Positions 8,789 through 17,593 of a stretch of 52,900 nucleotides of DNA are shown here, in pieces (within the stretch, counting starts at the first letter, position 1; every line of letters begins with the position of its first letter). This DNA is from an uncultured Verrucomicrobia subdivision 3 bacterium (GTDB lineage Bacteria > Verrucomicrobiota > Verrucomicrobiia > Limisphaerales > UBA11358). The stretch is taken from contig CAILMI010000025.1 in NCBI GenBank assembly GCA_903835255.1, positions 1 through 52,900 on the forward strand, read 5' to 3'. The translations under genes and the position numbers were made by a program. The notes under the pieces were generated by a model, which searched no databases, was not told the DNA's origin, and saw only the letters and a list, made by a program, of their open reading frames with translations.

Positions 8789-9026
8789 AATATAGTTTGA
8801 ACCGGTTTGTTGATCGAAAGTGAACCAAGTCGAATTCCTCGCGCCGCCAGATGAAACGCGCCAAGCGGCGAGTGTCTGAGTAGAGTCGATAGCCACCCGT
8901 TTCACCATTGGGTTTGGCGGTGATTTGAAAGTGCGAATGGTGTTGTTGTTTTATGGCGGTTCCTCCCGTGGGTGTTTGCCGGACAGAAGTTTCGTGGGGA
9001 TTCATAATGGCAAGAATGTCTGGCAT
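8781..9026 (-). pseudogene. Orphan 81-codon frame, possible gene remnant
   Basis: The 296-base gap between the rhamnosidase and the next gene holds one open frame on the same strand. It contains MNPHETSVRQTPTGGTAIKQ and FQITAKPNGETGGYRLY, and its stop lies inside the rhamnosidase start region. No complete family is recognisable. The string FQITAKPNG resembles the N-terminus of anaerobic sulfatase-maturating enzymes (F-x-x-x-AKP-x-G), after which the CxxxCxxC cluster should follow but does not. It could be the stump of a deleted maturase gene, or chance. Confidence 0.3.
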
Positions 9027-9084
9027 TTTTTTGAGAATGGGGAGGTTGTTTTCATGGCTTGGGTGGAGCGCATTTAGTTTTCGG

Positions 9085-11097
9085 TCATCGCGGAGCAGCT
9101 TGTTTCCATTGAATCACAAGCCGGCTCAAGGCGCGACTCTGCTCCAAATCGTAGTATAAGCGCAATTCCTGCGCTGCGCCGCTAGTAAAAGCCGCCGCCC
9201 CATGAACCTCCGCGCCACCCGCATCATACGCGCGCAGGTGAATCGTTGCTTTGTCCGACCAACGCACCTCGGCTGGCGCGGGAAAAACAAACGTCAACAG
9301 ACGGCGGCCATCGGCTGGAAGCGGCTGGCGTTCGGAGAACCACGTTCGATTTGGGCCGCCGTCAATAGCCAAGGCTACCGTCATGCCTTTGACTCCGCGA
9401 CCGGAAACGGTTTCCACTGGAACGATGATTTGTGTGAAAGCCTGCAGACCGCCGGGTGGCGTGAAGGTGATGGAGTCCGGCACCGTCCGCTTGGCGCGAA
9501 CCGGCGGGAGTGTGACGGACGGCAGCGCCGACAAAAAATCGCGCGCGTAGTTGAAGTAGGCGTCTTTCTTGATTAGATGCCAGTTATAGGTGTTGAACAA
9601 CTCGCCGCCCATGGCATAGTCCGTGCGCAAATCCCAGAGGTGTGTCTCAAGGGGACTGCCATCGGTCTCCTCGCGGTTCAGATTGCACCACGGACCCCAT
9701 TCGCGAACGCGATCATAGTTCGAGGGCTGGCTCCAGATGCCTTCGATCCCGGTGCGCGCCCCAATCGCCCTGGCCCAATCCGCCGACGTATGGTTCATTT
9801 TTACCCCGGGAAACAAGGTCAAGGGTTCAATGGAGTGATGCAGGGAGTGAGTATAGATCGGAAACCGGTCAAGCAGTCCCCGGGACGTCAACGCCGCGCG
9901 GAACATGTTGACCGTCTCTTGAAAATAGTGTCCGGCGTTTTTTTGCAGCCAGGTCAATTCTTCCAGCGACATGCCATCGGCAGGATTCAACGTCACGCCA
10001 TCGCGCGCGGCGGCGGCCACGACACACGGATTGAAATCAGCCCAGCGTTCGCCACGCCATTGGGGCGTTCCTTTGGTGGATTGCGAATCCCAGTAGCGGG
10101 GTTCGTTCTCCAGAAAAATGCCGGCGATCCACGAAGGGTCGCCCGGGCTAACTTCATTCAGCAAATCAACCGCCTCGCGCATCCGTCGGGCGCGATAGGT
10201 GTTCAGTTCCGGACTGTTCATGGTCAGCCACGGCGTGTTGTTCCAGATGTTTGGCGTCGAAAGGCAGTAGTGGGGGTTGTATCGCTCGCCGAGCAGCTTC
10301 CGGAGTTTTGCATCCTCCGGGTGAATGCTGTCCGGAGTATAGCATACCTGCTGATACCGGAGGTCGCCAAACTTGCCACCCAGTCCGTCCGGCACATTGT
10401 GCGGGGTGCCATTCCACCATGAAACCATGCCGAGCAATACCGGCAGCTTATATTGTAGTGACCACTGTCGGGCAGCCTCCAACTGGCGGCGCACGCCGTT
10501 GGTGTCTCGGTTGGCATAATAAATTTCGCAGGAGAACGAGCGCGCGATGTTCCGCTTCGGGTCGGCGACAAGCCTCTCAGCAATCTGCCTGACCTGTTCG
10601 TCCTCGCTCATGACATTCCGGGGATTAATCGCCATGCCCAGGAGCGTGAACTTGTCATCGCGTTTGACACGGGCCAGCTCATCGCGAGTCACCGCGCGCA
10701 CGCCAAGAATCTGCGGCGTGCCCCCGCCGCCGAGATTGGTCAGCGTTACCGAGCCGGCCGGTTGTCGGGCGACGCGCAAGAAATAGGTCACCGGCCCAAA
10801 ACCGCGGGCGGCGTAACGCCGCTCAAACGGAGCGAGGCCGGGAGCAGTAACGAGATAGTGATATGAAACCGCTTTGGGATTATCGGGATAAACCTCGGTG
10901 ATGGCGACGAACTCCGCCGTCACTTCCGCAACCGGGAACACTTCTGCCGAGGGCACAGAGCGCACGTCGAACGCAAGCTGATGCGCCCCGACCCAACCGG
11001 AGATTTTTTCACAACGCGCCGGCAGGCCGACGAACAAGAGCAGCAACCAACCGAGATGCACCAGCATCGTCGAAAATATTTTTGTTCGTTTGCGCAT
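9085..11097 (-). CDS. Large secreted protein, glycoside-hydrolase-like, family not recognised
   Basis: About 670 residues from MRKRTKIFSTMLVHLGWLLL, a long signal peptide; the further-upstream in-frame start has no signal character. Residues about 30-160 look like a beta-rich domain. The middle (about 170-530) reads like a TIM barrel of a glycosidase: GMVSWWNGTPHNVPDGLGG, WIAGIFLENEPRYWDSQ (an ENEP acidic motif where a retaining enzyme would have its acid/base), HTSADWARAIG and IEGIWSQPSNYDRVREWGPW. A C-terminal beta-sandwich follows. It lies between the rhamnosidase and the nucleoside hydrolase on the same strand. Export and glycosidase-like character are reasonably supported; the substrate is unknown. 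Confidence 0.7.
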   Translation of the reverse strand: MRKRTKIFSTMLVHLGWLLLLFVGLPARCEKISGWVGAHQLAFDVRSVPSAEVFPVAEVTAEFVAITEVYPDNPKAVSYHYLVTAPGLAPFERRYAARGFGPVTYFLRVARQPAGSVTLTNLGGGGTPQILGVRAVTRDELARVKRDDKFTLLGMAINPRNVMSEDEQVRQIAERLVADPKRNIARSFSCEIYYANRDTNGVRRQLEAARQWSLQYKLPVLLGMVSWWNGTPHNVPDGLGGKFGDLRYQQVCYTPDSIHPEDAKLRKLLGERYNPHYCLSTPNIWNNTPWLTMNSPELNTYRARRMREAVDLLNEVSPGDPSWIAGIFLENEPRYWDSQSTKGTPQWRGERWADFNPCVVAAAARDGVTLNPADGMSLEELTWLQKNAGHYFQETVNMFRAALTSRGLLDRFPIYTHSLHHSIEPLTLFPGVKMNHTSADWARAIGARTGIEGIWSQPSNYDRVREWGPWCNLNREETDGSPLETHLWDLRTDYAMGGELFNTYNWHLIKKDAYFNYARDFLSALPSVTLPPVRAKRTVPDSITFTPPGGLQAFTQIIVPVETVSGRGVKGMTVALAIDGGPNRTWFSERQPLPADGRRLLTFVFPAPAEVRWSDKATIHLRAYDAGGAEVHGAAAFTSGAAQELRLYYDLEQSRALSRLVIQWKQAAPR

Positions 11098-11231
11098 GTG
11101 GAGGGGTCGGGGCTGATTAGTGGAGTGTTGCCTTTGCGCTCCACTGGTTAAACGAGATGGATGTATCATCAGTCATCTCTGCCCCCTTTCATTTAGGGAA
11201 CCGCTACCGACAATCTTTGGATTCTGGTTCA

Positions 11232-12245
11232 TCACCTTATTTTCGCGGGTGGAGCTTCGCTGAGCTGCACGATGGCTTCGCGCACGCGGGCGGCTTGCGC
11301 GGCACTCATCACGAGGTAACGATGGAGACCTTTGCCATCATTCGACGGGCGATACCAAGTGGCACCGTTGTTCTCGACCGTGACGGTGCCGGGAGGTGAA
11401 AGGTCAAAATAGCCGCGATCGGGATACACCGCATACAAAAGCGCCGTCGGATCCCAAACCGGCCGGTCGTGCGGTGGTGGTTCGAAGAGGTAGTAGGCTT
11501 CCTTGAGCGGATGATGTTTCACGTAATCTAGGTCGTGCTCGATCACCTCGTGGGGAAACGCCGCCGCCACGCCGATCTCGAAACCGCTCCAGACCAGCGG
11601 CGTGGGCCAGTTTTTCGCCAGTGCCTGCGCGGCGGGGATGTCCTGAACGACGTTGTATTCGAGATGCCGCGTGTCCCAATTCACCGTCTGGAATGCGCCA
11701 GCCATGATGGAGAGCAACTTTACTTTCTTTGCGATCAAGTCGCGGCCATTGAGTGGCGAGTGTTCGTCCGGCTGCGATTCCAGCAAGCGCCGGAAGTTCG
11801 TGAAGAAGCCCACCTGCACGAGCGTGACGCTGTTGTCGGGTTGCGCGGCGAGCAACTTGCGGATAAGGCCGGTGGCTTCGGGCGCGTCGTTGCCGCTCTT
11901 GAGGTCGTGCGGATAACGCGGCGAACCGTCTTCGTTCTTGGCGTCGGCAAGCAAGTTGAACTTGCCGGCTTTCCGCGCCGCTCCGTTTTTTACGACGCCA
12001 ATCGGCACGTTAGGGTAACCGTAGAAAGTGTTCACGGCATCCGCGAACGCCGCCGCCTGCGGATGATCCTTGGTGATGGTCACGGCGAGCAGTTCCACCG
12101 TGCCGCACTTTTGCAGGCTGTGAATCATGCCGAGCGCCATGAGGTCGTCCACGTCGTTGCCCATGTCCGTGTCGAAGATGAGCTTCACCGGCGCGGCCTG
12201 CGCGAGCGAGGCAGCGAGGAGGGTAATCAGGATTTGTTTGATCAT
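11232..12245 (-). CDS. Exported inosine/uridine-type nucleoside hydrolase
   Basis: 337 residues with a signal peptide (MIKQILITLLAASLAQAA) and, at residues 25-34, the family signature DTDMGNDVDD whose aspartates bind calcium and ribose. VQVGFFTNFRRLL and WDPTALLYAVYPDRGYFDLS match later conserved blocks of this superfamily. It cleaves the N-glycosidic bond of ribonucleosides to ribose and base; the signal peptide places this in the periplasm. It is the last gene of a run that includes a ribose ABC transporter and ribokinase, which together would scavenge ribose from extracellular nucleosides. It starts 18 bases after the sulfatase stop. Base specificity cannot be told from sequence. Confidence 0.88.
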   Translation of the reverse strand: MIKQILITLLAASLAQAAPVKLIFDTDMGNDVDDLMALGMIHSLQKCGTVELLAVTITKDHPQAAAFADAVNTFYGYPNVPIGVVKNGAARKAGKFNLLADAKNEDGSPRYPHDLKSGNDAPEATGLIRKLLAAQPDNSVTLVQVGFFTNFRRLLESQPDEHSPLNGRDLIAKKVKLLSIMAGAFQTVNWDTRHLEYNVVQDIPAAQALAKNWPTPLVWSGFEIGVAAAFPHEVIEHDLDYVKHHPLKEAYYLFEPPPHDRPVWDPTALLYAVYPDRGYFDLSPPGTVTVENNGATWYRPSNDGKGLHRYLVMSAAQAARVREAIVQLSEAPPAKIR

Positions 12246-12263
12246 AATAGTGTTGGTTAGGAA

Positions 12264-14057
12264 TTAGCGGCGTTGGATGTAAACGTAGTAAGCTCCGAGC
12301 AACGGCTTGCCCTCGGCGTTCAGGAAAGTGCTTTCCAGTCGCACCGGGCCGGGCTGTAGGTGAAAGTGGAACGTGGCGTGAGTCGAATCCGGCTTGAGAT
12401 CCAGCGACTGTTCCTGCGCGCCGACCTTGAGCCGGGCCTTGGCAATTGGCAGGGCAATGCCGGACGGCAGTTCGCCGTCGGCGAGTGTGAGCGCCGGGGC
12501 GGATGCGGCGAGCGGAAGTCTCGCCTCGCGCGGCCAGCGGCGAAGTTCAATTTCGTAGTCGCCCGCCTTCGCGACATCGAGATGCCAGACGCTGTTTTTC
12601 AGCTCGCCGCGTCGCACCTGGATTTGTTGGTCCATGAAAACATTCCACCATTCGCAGGCTGAAAGCAGCGTTGGGTTTTCAGTATCGCTGCCGATGATGA
12701 TTCGTTGCGGCTCGTTGACGCGGTCTTTGACGCCCTGCCACCACGTCTCCAAGTGAGCCTGCATCTTTTTCACGACTGCGGGATTGCTGGCAGCGATGTT
12801 GTGCTGTTGCAACGGGTCGTTGGCGATGTCGTAGAGCGTTTTGTTGTTCAACAGCCGCCAGTTTTTCCATAACACCGCCGCGCCTTCCTTCTGCGGCTCG
12901 ACTTGCCGCTCTTTGCCGACGAACGGCATCTGGCTGTAGTTGATGACCAGCGTGCGATCTGGCAATTCCTTGTTCGCGCCGCGCAACAGGCGGACGAGGC
13001 TGGTGCCGTCAACCTTCGCCGGAACGGAAACGCCGCACAATTCCAGCAACGTCGGTAGAATGTCCTGAACCTCGGCGAGATTTTTCTCGTCGCGCGGCTT
13101 GGCCAACCGTCCCGCAGGCCAGCGGATGAAAAGCGGCACGCGATGCCCGCCCTCCCATAGCGTCATTTTACCGCCGGTCATGCCGGCATTGAAATATTTC
13201 GGACCCATCGTGCTGCCGTTGTCGGTGAGGAAGACGACGATCGTGTTTGTCTTGAGTTGCTCGGCGTCCAGAAATTTGTCGAGGCGGCCCATGTTTTCAT
13301 CAATGTTCTCGATCATGGCGAGGAAGCGGATGAGGTCCTCCTGATCTGCGGGTGAGAGCTTGGGCAGCTTGGGCAGCGCGGCTTCGAGGCGCGGCTGGAC
13401 AGCATCGCGATAACGCTGGGGAACATACAGCGGCATATGCGGTGCCGCCGTGGGTAGATAGACGAAGAAAGGTTTTCCCGCATCGTGCTGCGTCTTCATC
13501 CACTGCATGGCTTCGCGGAAAAACACGTCGGTGGTGTAGCCCTGATACTTCTCAAGTTTGTTTTTGTGCAGATAGGTGTCATCGAAGTAATCATTGCCCC
13601 ACACGTCAGGAAGAGAGCCAATGTGGGAGGATGGATACCACACGCATTCGTCGAAGCCGCGATCCTGCGGGCGGAAGGGGTAGTTGTCGCCAAGATGCCA
13701 TTTGCCGAACAAAGCCGTGCGGTAGCCCGCCGGCTTCAGCAATTCCGGCAGCGTGGGGAACTCGCGCCGTAAAAGCGTGCGCCCGCTGCTGACGTTCATC
13801 GCGCCGTTGCGCAGACAATCCACGCCGGTTATGAGCTGCCCCCGCGTCGGCGTGCACATCGGCGCGACGTGAAAATCGGTGAAGCGCATACTCTCGTCGT
13901 GTAACCGGTCGAGATTCGGCGTGCGAACGACGGGATTGCCGTGACAGCTCAAGTCGCCATAACCCTGGTCATCGGTGACCACGAGGATGACATTCGGCGG
14001 CGTGGCTGCGTATGTGGAACACACGGCCAGCAGGAGAATTAGCAGTGCGCGTTTCAT
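12264..14057 (-). CDS. Secreted sulfatase with C-terminal extension
   Basis: 597 residues. A signal peptide (MKRALLILLLAVCSTYAA) is followed by PPNVILVVTDDQGYGDLS, the formylglycine motif MCTPTRGQLITG (Cys68; Thr at the usual Ser position), GKWHLGDNYPF, AAPHMPL and FLTDNGSTMG. After the sulfatase core (to about residue 450) comes about 150 residues of beta-rich sequence (WHLDVAKAGDYEIELRRWP), probably a carbohydrate-binding or structural domain. It lies 5 bases after the ribokinase stop and so seems co-transcribed with the ribose genes, an odd partner: either the sulfatase substrate carries ribose-like sugars, or a deletion joined two operons. Confidence 0.92.
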   Translation of the reverse strand: MKRALLILLLAVCSTYAATPPNVILVVTDDQGYGDLSCHGNPVVRTPNLDRLHDESMRFTDFHVAPMCTPTRGQLITGVDCLRNGAMNVSSGRTLLRREFPTLPELLKPAGYRTALFGKWHLGDNYPFRPQDRGFDECVWYPSSHIGSLPDVWGNDYFDDTYLHKNKLEKYQGYTTDVFFREAMQWMKTQHDAGKPFFVYLPTAAPHMPLYVPQRYRDAVQPRLEAALPKLPKLSPADQEDLIRFLAMIENIDENMGRLDKFLDAEQLKTNTIVVFLTDNGSTMGPKYFNAGMTGGKMTLWEGGHRVPLFIRWPAGRLAKPRDEKNLAEVQDILPTLLELCGVSVPAKVDGTSLVRLLRGANKELPDRTLVINYSQMPFVGKERQVEPQKEGAAVLWKNWRLLNNKTLYDIANDPLQQHNIAASNPAVVKKMQAHLETWWQGVKDRVNEPQRIIIGSDTENPTLLSACEWWNVFMDQQIQVRRGELKNSVWHLDVAKAGDYEIELRRWPREARLPLAASAPALTLADGELPSGIALPIAKARLKVGAQEQSLDLKPDSTHATFHFHLQPGPVRLESTFLNAEGKPLLGAYYVYIQRR

Positions 14058-14062
14058 CGATG

Positions 14063-15142
14063 TTACGGCGGTTGCACGGTCAGATGCACGATGGCTTCGA
14101 GGGCGCGGGCAGTTTGGGCTGGGTCCGTTGTGAGAGTCGGGTCACGCTGACCATCTTGTCTGTTCGAAGACGTGAAACGTGTGAAGCCATTGGAGTCCTC
14201 TCTGACTTGATCAAGTTGTGACTGGCTCTGGAGGAACTGGTCAATTTCCTGCCGCGTCGGCGCAGAAGGTTGCGCGCCCAGCCGCGTAACGGAAATGGCA
14301 GCGGCAGCATTGGCGAAACGCACGGCGTCCATTAACGCGCGGCCTTCGCCCAGCGCCACGGCCAGCGTGCCGTTGAAAGTGTCGCCGGCACCGGTGGTGT
14401 CCACGGGGTTCACCTTGAATCCGGGCACCAGTTGGCGGATTTCCGCACTGGCCACAAACGCGCCGCGCGCGCCGAGCGTGAGAATCACGGTGGCGACACC
14501 CCTGGCCAAGAGTTTGTCGGCGGCTTGGACGGCAGTGCGAACGTCGCTGACTTCGATGCCTGTCAGCAGCTCGGCCTCGGTTTCGTTCGGCGTGAGAATG
14601 GAAACGAGCTTGAGCAGCTTGTCCGGCAACGGCCGCGCTGGCGCGGGATTGAGGATGAATTTGATGCCGGCCTTGGCCGCAAGTTCAGCGGTGGCTTGAA
14701 CAGTTTCGAGCGGCGTTTCCAACTGCATGAGCACGGCGGTGGCGCTGGCAAAAGCCAATTCAGCCATCTTCACGTCGGCAGGCGAAAGCCGTCCGTTTGC
14801 GCCGCCGGCAACGGCGATGCTGTTCTCGCCGTCCTTGGCCACAAAAATCAGGGCAACTCCCGAGGGTGCAGCCGCGTCGCGGACAATATGGTTCAGATTG
14901 ATTCCGGCGCGGCGGAAACCGGCGATGGATTCCTCGCCAAACATGTCGCGGCCGACGCGGGCGATGAGGGTGACCTTGCCGCCGGCGCGGGCGGCGGACA
15001 CGGCCTGATTCGCGCCCTTGCCGCCGGCGGCGGTGACGAATTCGCCGCCGAGGATGGTTTCGCCCGGACGCGGGATACGGTCGAGCTTGATGGTCATGTC
15101 GGTGTTGGAACTGCCGACGACGATGATGCTGATCTTTTTCAT
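14063..15142 (-). CDS. rbsK: Ribokinase with a fused nucleoside-hydrolase-like tail
   Basis: Residues 1 to about 305 are a complete PfkB-family ribokinase: SSNTDMTIKLDRIPRPGET, GGKGANQAVSAARAGG, NPAPARPLP, LTPNETEAELLTG and the catalytic NPVDTTGAGDTFNG. It would phosphorylate ribose to ribose-5-phosphate. Family members end near here, but this frame continues about 50 residues (QVREDSNGFTRFTSSN...) and closes with AQTARALEAIVHLTVQPP. That closely resembles the end of the nucleoside hydrolase two genes on (AQAARVREAIVQLSEAPP). I infer an in-frame deletion that fused the ribokinase to the last part of a second nucleoside hydrolase gene. The kinase core looks whole. The start overlaps the rbsC end by 4 bases. 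Confidence 0.88.
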   Translation of the reverse strand: MKKISIIVVGSSNTDMTIKLDRIPRPGETILGGEFVTAAGGKGANQAVSAARAGGKVTLIARVGRDMFGEESIAGFRRAGINLNHIVRDAAAPSGVALIFVAKDGENSIAVAGGANGRLSPADVKMAELAFASATAVLMQLETPLETVQATAELAAKAGIKFILNPAPARPLPDKLLKLVSILTPNETEAELLTGIEVSDVRTAVQAADKLLARGVATVILTLGARGAFVASAEIRQLVPGFKVNPVDTTGAGDTFNGTLAVALGEGRALMDAVRFANAAAAISVTRLGAQPSAPTRQEIDQFLQSQSQLDQVREDSNGFTRFTSSNRQDGQRDPTLTTDPAQTARALEAIVHLTVQPP

Positions 15143-16083
15143 GATTGGGATTTCTTGCGCAAGCCATCCGCCACCACGGCGAGCACGATGACCGCGCCGG
15201 TGACGAGGCGTTTCACGGGTTCGGATGCGCCGATCTGCGCCAGCCCCGCCTCCAGCGTCGCGATGATGAGCACGCCGATGAAGGTGCAGACCACCGAACC
15301 TTTGCCGCCGCTCAAGCTCGTGCCGCCGATGACGGCGGCGGCAATCGCGGAAAGTTCCAGCCCCACGCCACCGTTCGGATCACTCGCGCCGAGCCGGGCG
15401 GACTGGCAAATCGCGCCCAAACCGGCCAGTGCTCCGGCGGTGGCGAAGACGAAAACTTTCACCGGCGCGGTGGCGATGCCGGCGAGCCGCGTGGCGGCTT
15501 CGTTCGTGCCGATGGCGATCATCTTGCGTCCGATCACTGCCCGCGAGAGCATGAATTGCGCGGCGACGACCACCAGCACCGCGAGCAACGTCGCCGGCGT
15601 TATCGGCAGCCCAGCGATGGGTTGGGCGAGCGCGTCCACCTTGCCGGCGAGATATTTCGTCTGCGAATTGGTCGTCAGATAGGCGAGTCCGCGCGCCATT
15701 TCCAGCGTGCCCAAGGTGACGATGAAGGAAGGCACGCGCAATTTCACGCAGACGAAGCCGTTGAAAAATCCGGCGGCGACGCCCACCGCGACAGCGGCGA
15801 GTGCGCTCAGCAGCAGCGGCCAATGCCAGTCCACCAGCAGCACGCCGAGCACAGCGGCGGCGAGCGCCAGCACCGAGCCGACGCTCAAATCAATGCCGCC
15901 GATGATCAACACGAGCGTCATGCCGGTGGCGACCAGCGTGAGCGTGGGAATGCGGTTGGCGACGGAATTGAAGGTGGCGGCGGTGAGGAAATGGTTGCTC
16001 AAGCTGCCGAACAACGCGACCAGCGCGACAAGAATGAGCACGAGCGCGGCGTAGTCGCGGAAACGATGGAGGAATTTCTTCAT
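15139..16083 (-). CDS. rbsC: Ribose-type ABC transporter, permease
   Basis: About 314 residues from MKKFLHRFRDYAALVLILVA, chosen because it lies 8 bases after the rbsA stop. The longer in-frame start lies inside rbsA and adds hydrophilic sequence. The protein is almost wholly hydrophobic with about eight to ten membrane segments and carries the BPD_transp_2 landmarks GIDLSVGSVLALAAAVLG, GFVCVKLRVPSFIVTLGTLE and AAVIGGTSLSGGKGSVVCTF. It forms the inner-membrane channel with RbsA and RbsB. The 4-base overlap with rbsK and tight spacing to rbsA show one operon. Confidence 0.93.
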   Translation of the reverse strand: MKKFLHRFRDYAALVLILVALVALFGSLSNHFLTAATFNSVANRIPTLTLVATGMTLVLIIGGIDLSVGSVLALAAAVLGVLLVDWHWPLLLSALAAVAVGVAAGFFNGFVCVKLRVPSFIVTLGTLEMARGLAYLTTNSQTKYLAGKVDALAQPIAGLPITPATLLAVLVVVAAQFMLSRAVIGRKMIAIGTNEAATRLAGIATAPVKVFVFATAGALAGLGAICQSARLGASDPNGGVGLELSAIAAAVIGGTSLSGGKGSVVCTFIGVLIIATLEAGLAQIGASEPVKRLVTGAVIVLAVVADGLRKKSQS

Positions 16084-16091
16084 GGCGGAAT

Positions 16092-17585
16092 TCACGCGGT
16101 GAGATGACCGCGAAACGCGGCTTCGGTTAGTTTCTCCGGCGTCCATTCGTGCGGCAGAAATTCCCGCACGATGCGCCCGGCGGACATGACGGCGATGCGG
16201 TCGCAGAGCGCCATCAGCTCCGGCAGTTCGCTGGAGACGATGACGATGGCCTTGCCGTCATCCGCGAGTTCGCGCAGCAGTTTGTAGATGGCTTCCTTGG
16301 CCGGCACATCCACGCCGCGCGTGGGTTCGTCGAGCAGCAGCACCTTGCTGTCCGGCAACAGCCAGCGGCCGATGACAATCTTCTGCTGATTGCCGCCGCT
16401 CAACGTGCTGACCGCTTGCTCGGCGGAATTGCACTTCACGGCGAGCCGTTCCACGAGCCGCGCGGTGGCTGACGTTTCATCATCGCGCCGGATAAAAATA
16501 TTTTTCAAAGCCGCGAGCGTCCCATTCACTCGGATGCTCTGCGGCAACAACAGCCCGTGTTGCTTGCGGTCTTCGGGCACGAGCGCCAGGCCCGCCGCCA
16601 CGGCATCGGAGGGCTGACGGATGTTCGTCGCGCGTCCCTGAATGGTGATGCTGCCGCCATCGCAACGATCCGCGCCGAAGATGGCGCGCAAGGTTTCCGT
16701 GCGTCCCGCGCCCACGAGGCCGCTGATCCCAAGGATTTCACCGCCGCGCACTTCAAAGCTCACGTCCTGCACGGCTGCTCCGGCGCAAAGCTGTTGCACG
16801 CTCAAGGCGACCGCGCCGGGCTGGCGCTGTCGGGGCGCGGGGTGCGTGGGCATCTCGCGACCGGCCATGAGTTTCACCAATTCCGGCGTGCTCGCCTCGG
16901 CCATCGGCAATGTCGCCACGCGCTGGCCGTCGCGCAGCACGCTCACGCGGTCGCAGATGCGGCGCAGTTCGTCCATGCGATGGCTGATGTAAATGACACT
17001 CACGCCCTGCTGCTGGAGCTGCTGGATGTTTTTAAACAACGTCTCAGTCTCGCGGGCGGTGAGTGCGGCGGTGGGTTCGTCGAGAATGAGCAGCCGGCAT
17101 TTCTCCGCGAGCGCCGCCGCGAGTTCCACGAGCTGTTGCTGGCCCACGCCGAGCGCGGCGGCGGGCGTGTCGGGATCGAGATGACCGAGGCCCACGCGGG
17201 CGAGCGCCGCGCGCGCCTTCGCCCGCAGCGCCTGCCGGTCCACCAGACCAAAACGCGAGGGCAGCGCGTGCAGGAATAAATTTTCCGCGATGCTCAATGT
17301 GGGCAGCACATTCAATTCCTGCAACATCAATGTCACGCCCGCCGCCTGCGCCTGTCGGCGGAAGCGGGGTTCGTGCGGCTGACCCAGCAGCGTGATTTCG
17401 CCCGCATCGCGCGACAGCAATCCGGCGAGGATGCGCGCCAGCGTGGATTTCCCCGCGCCATTTGCCCCGACCAACGCATGCACTTCGGCCACGCGCACGG
17501 TGAGGTCGAAGTCACGCAGCACGGGCGCGGCGAAACTTTTGTTAAGACCGCGAACGTGTAAGAACGTGTCAGGAGCGGATGACAT
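16092..17585 (-). CDS. rbsA: Ribose-type ABC transporter, double ATPase
   Basis: 497 residues with two fused ABC domains, as in sugar importers of the RbsA/XylG/MglA type. The first has Walker A GANGAGKSTLARIL near residue 40 and Walker B RLLILDEPTAAL. The second has a degenerate Walker A (SGLVGAGRTE) with intact LSGGNQQKIVIGRWL and KVLLLDEPTRGVDVPAK, a common asymmetry in this family. It drives import through RbsC. The rbsB stop is 8 bases upstream. Confidence 0.95.
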   Translation of the reverse strand: MSSAPDTFLHVRGLNKSFAAPVLRDFDLTVRVAEVHALVGANGAGKSTLARILAGLLSRDAGEITLLGQPHEPRFRRQAQAAGVTLMLQELNVLPTLSIAENLFLHALPSRFGLVDRQALRAKARAALARVGLGHLDPDTPAAALGVGQQQLVELAAALAEKCRLLILDEPTAALTARETETLFKNIQQLQQQGVSVIYISHRMDELRRICDRVSVLRDGQRVATLPMAEASTPELVKLMAGREMPTHPAPRQRQPGAVALSVQQLCAGAAVQDVSFEVRGGEILGISGLVGAGRTETLRAIFGADRCDGGSITIQGRATNIRQPSDAVAAGLALVPEDRKQHGLLLPQSIRVNGTLAALKNIFIRRDDETSATARLVERLAVKCNSAEQAVSTLSGGNQQKIVIGRWLLPDSKVLLLDEPTRGVDVPAKEAIYKLLRELADDGKAIVIVSSELPELMALCDRIAVMSAGRIVREFLPHEWTPEKLTEAAFRGHLTA

Positions 17586-17593
17586 GGGCAGGT

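Noticed and set aside
15143-16107. Long plus-strand frames opposite rbsC, rbsK and the sulfatases
   Set aside because: These are antisense reflections of GC-rich coding sequence. They are rich in His/Arg/Gly and lack start signals and domain motifs.
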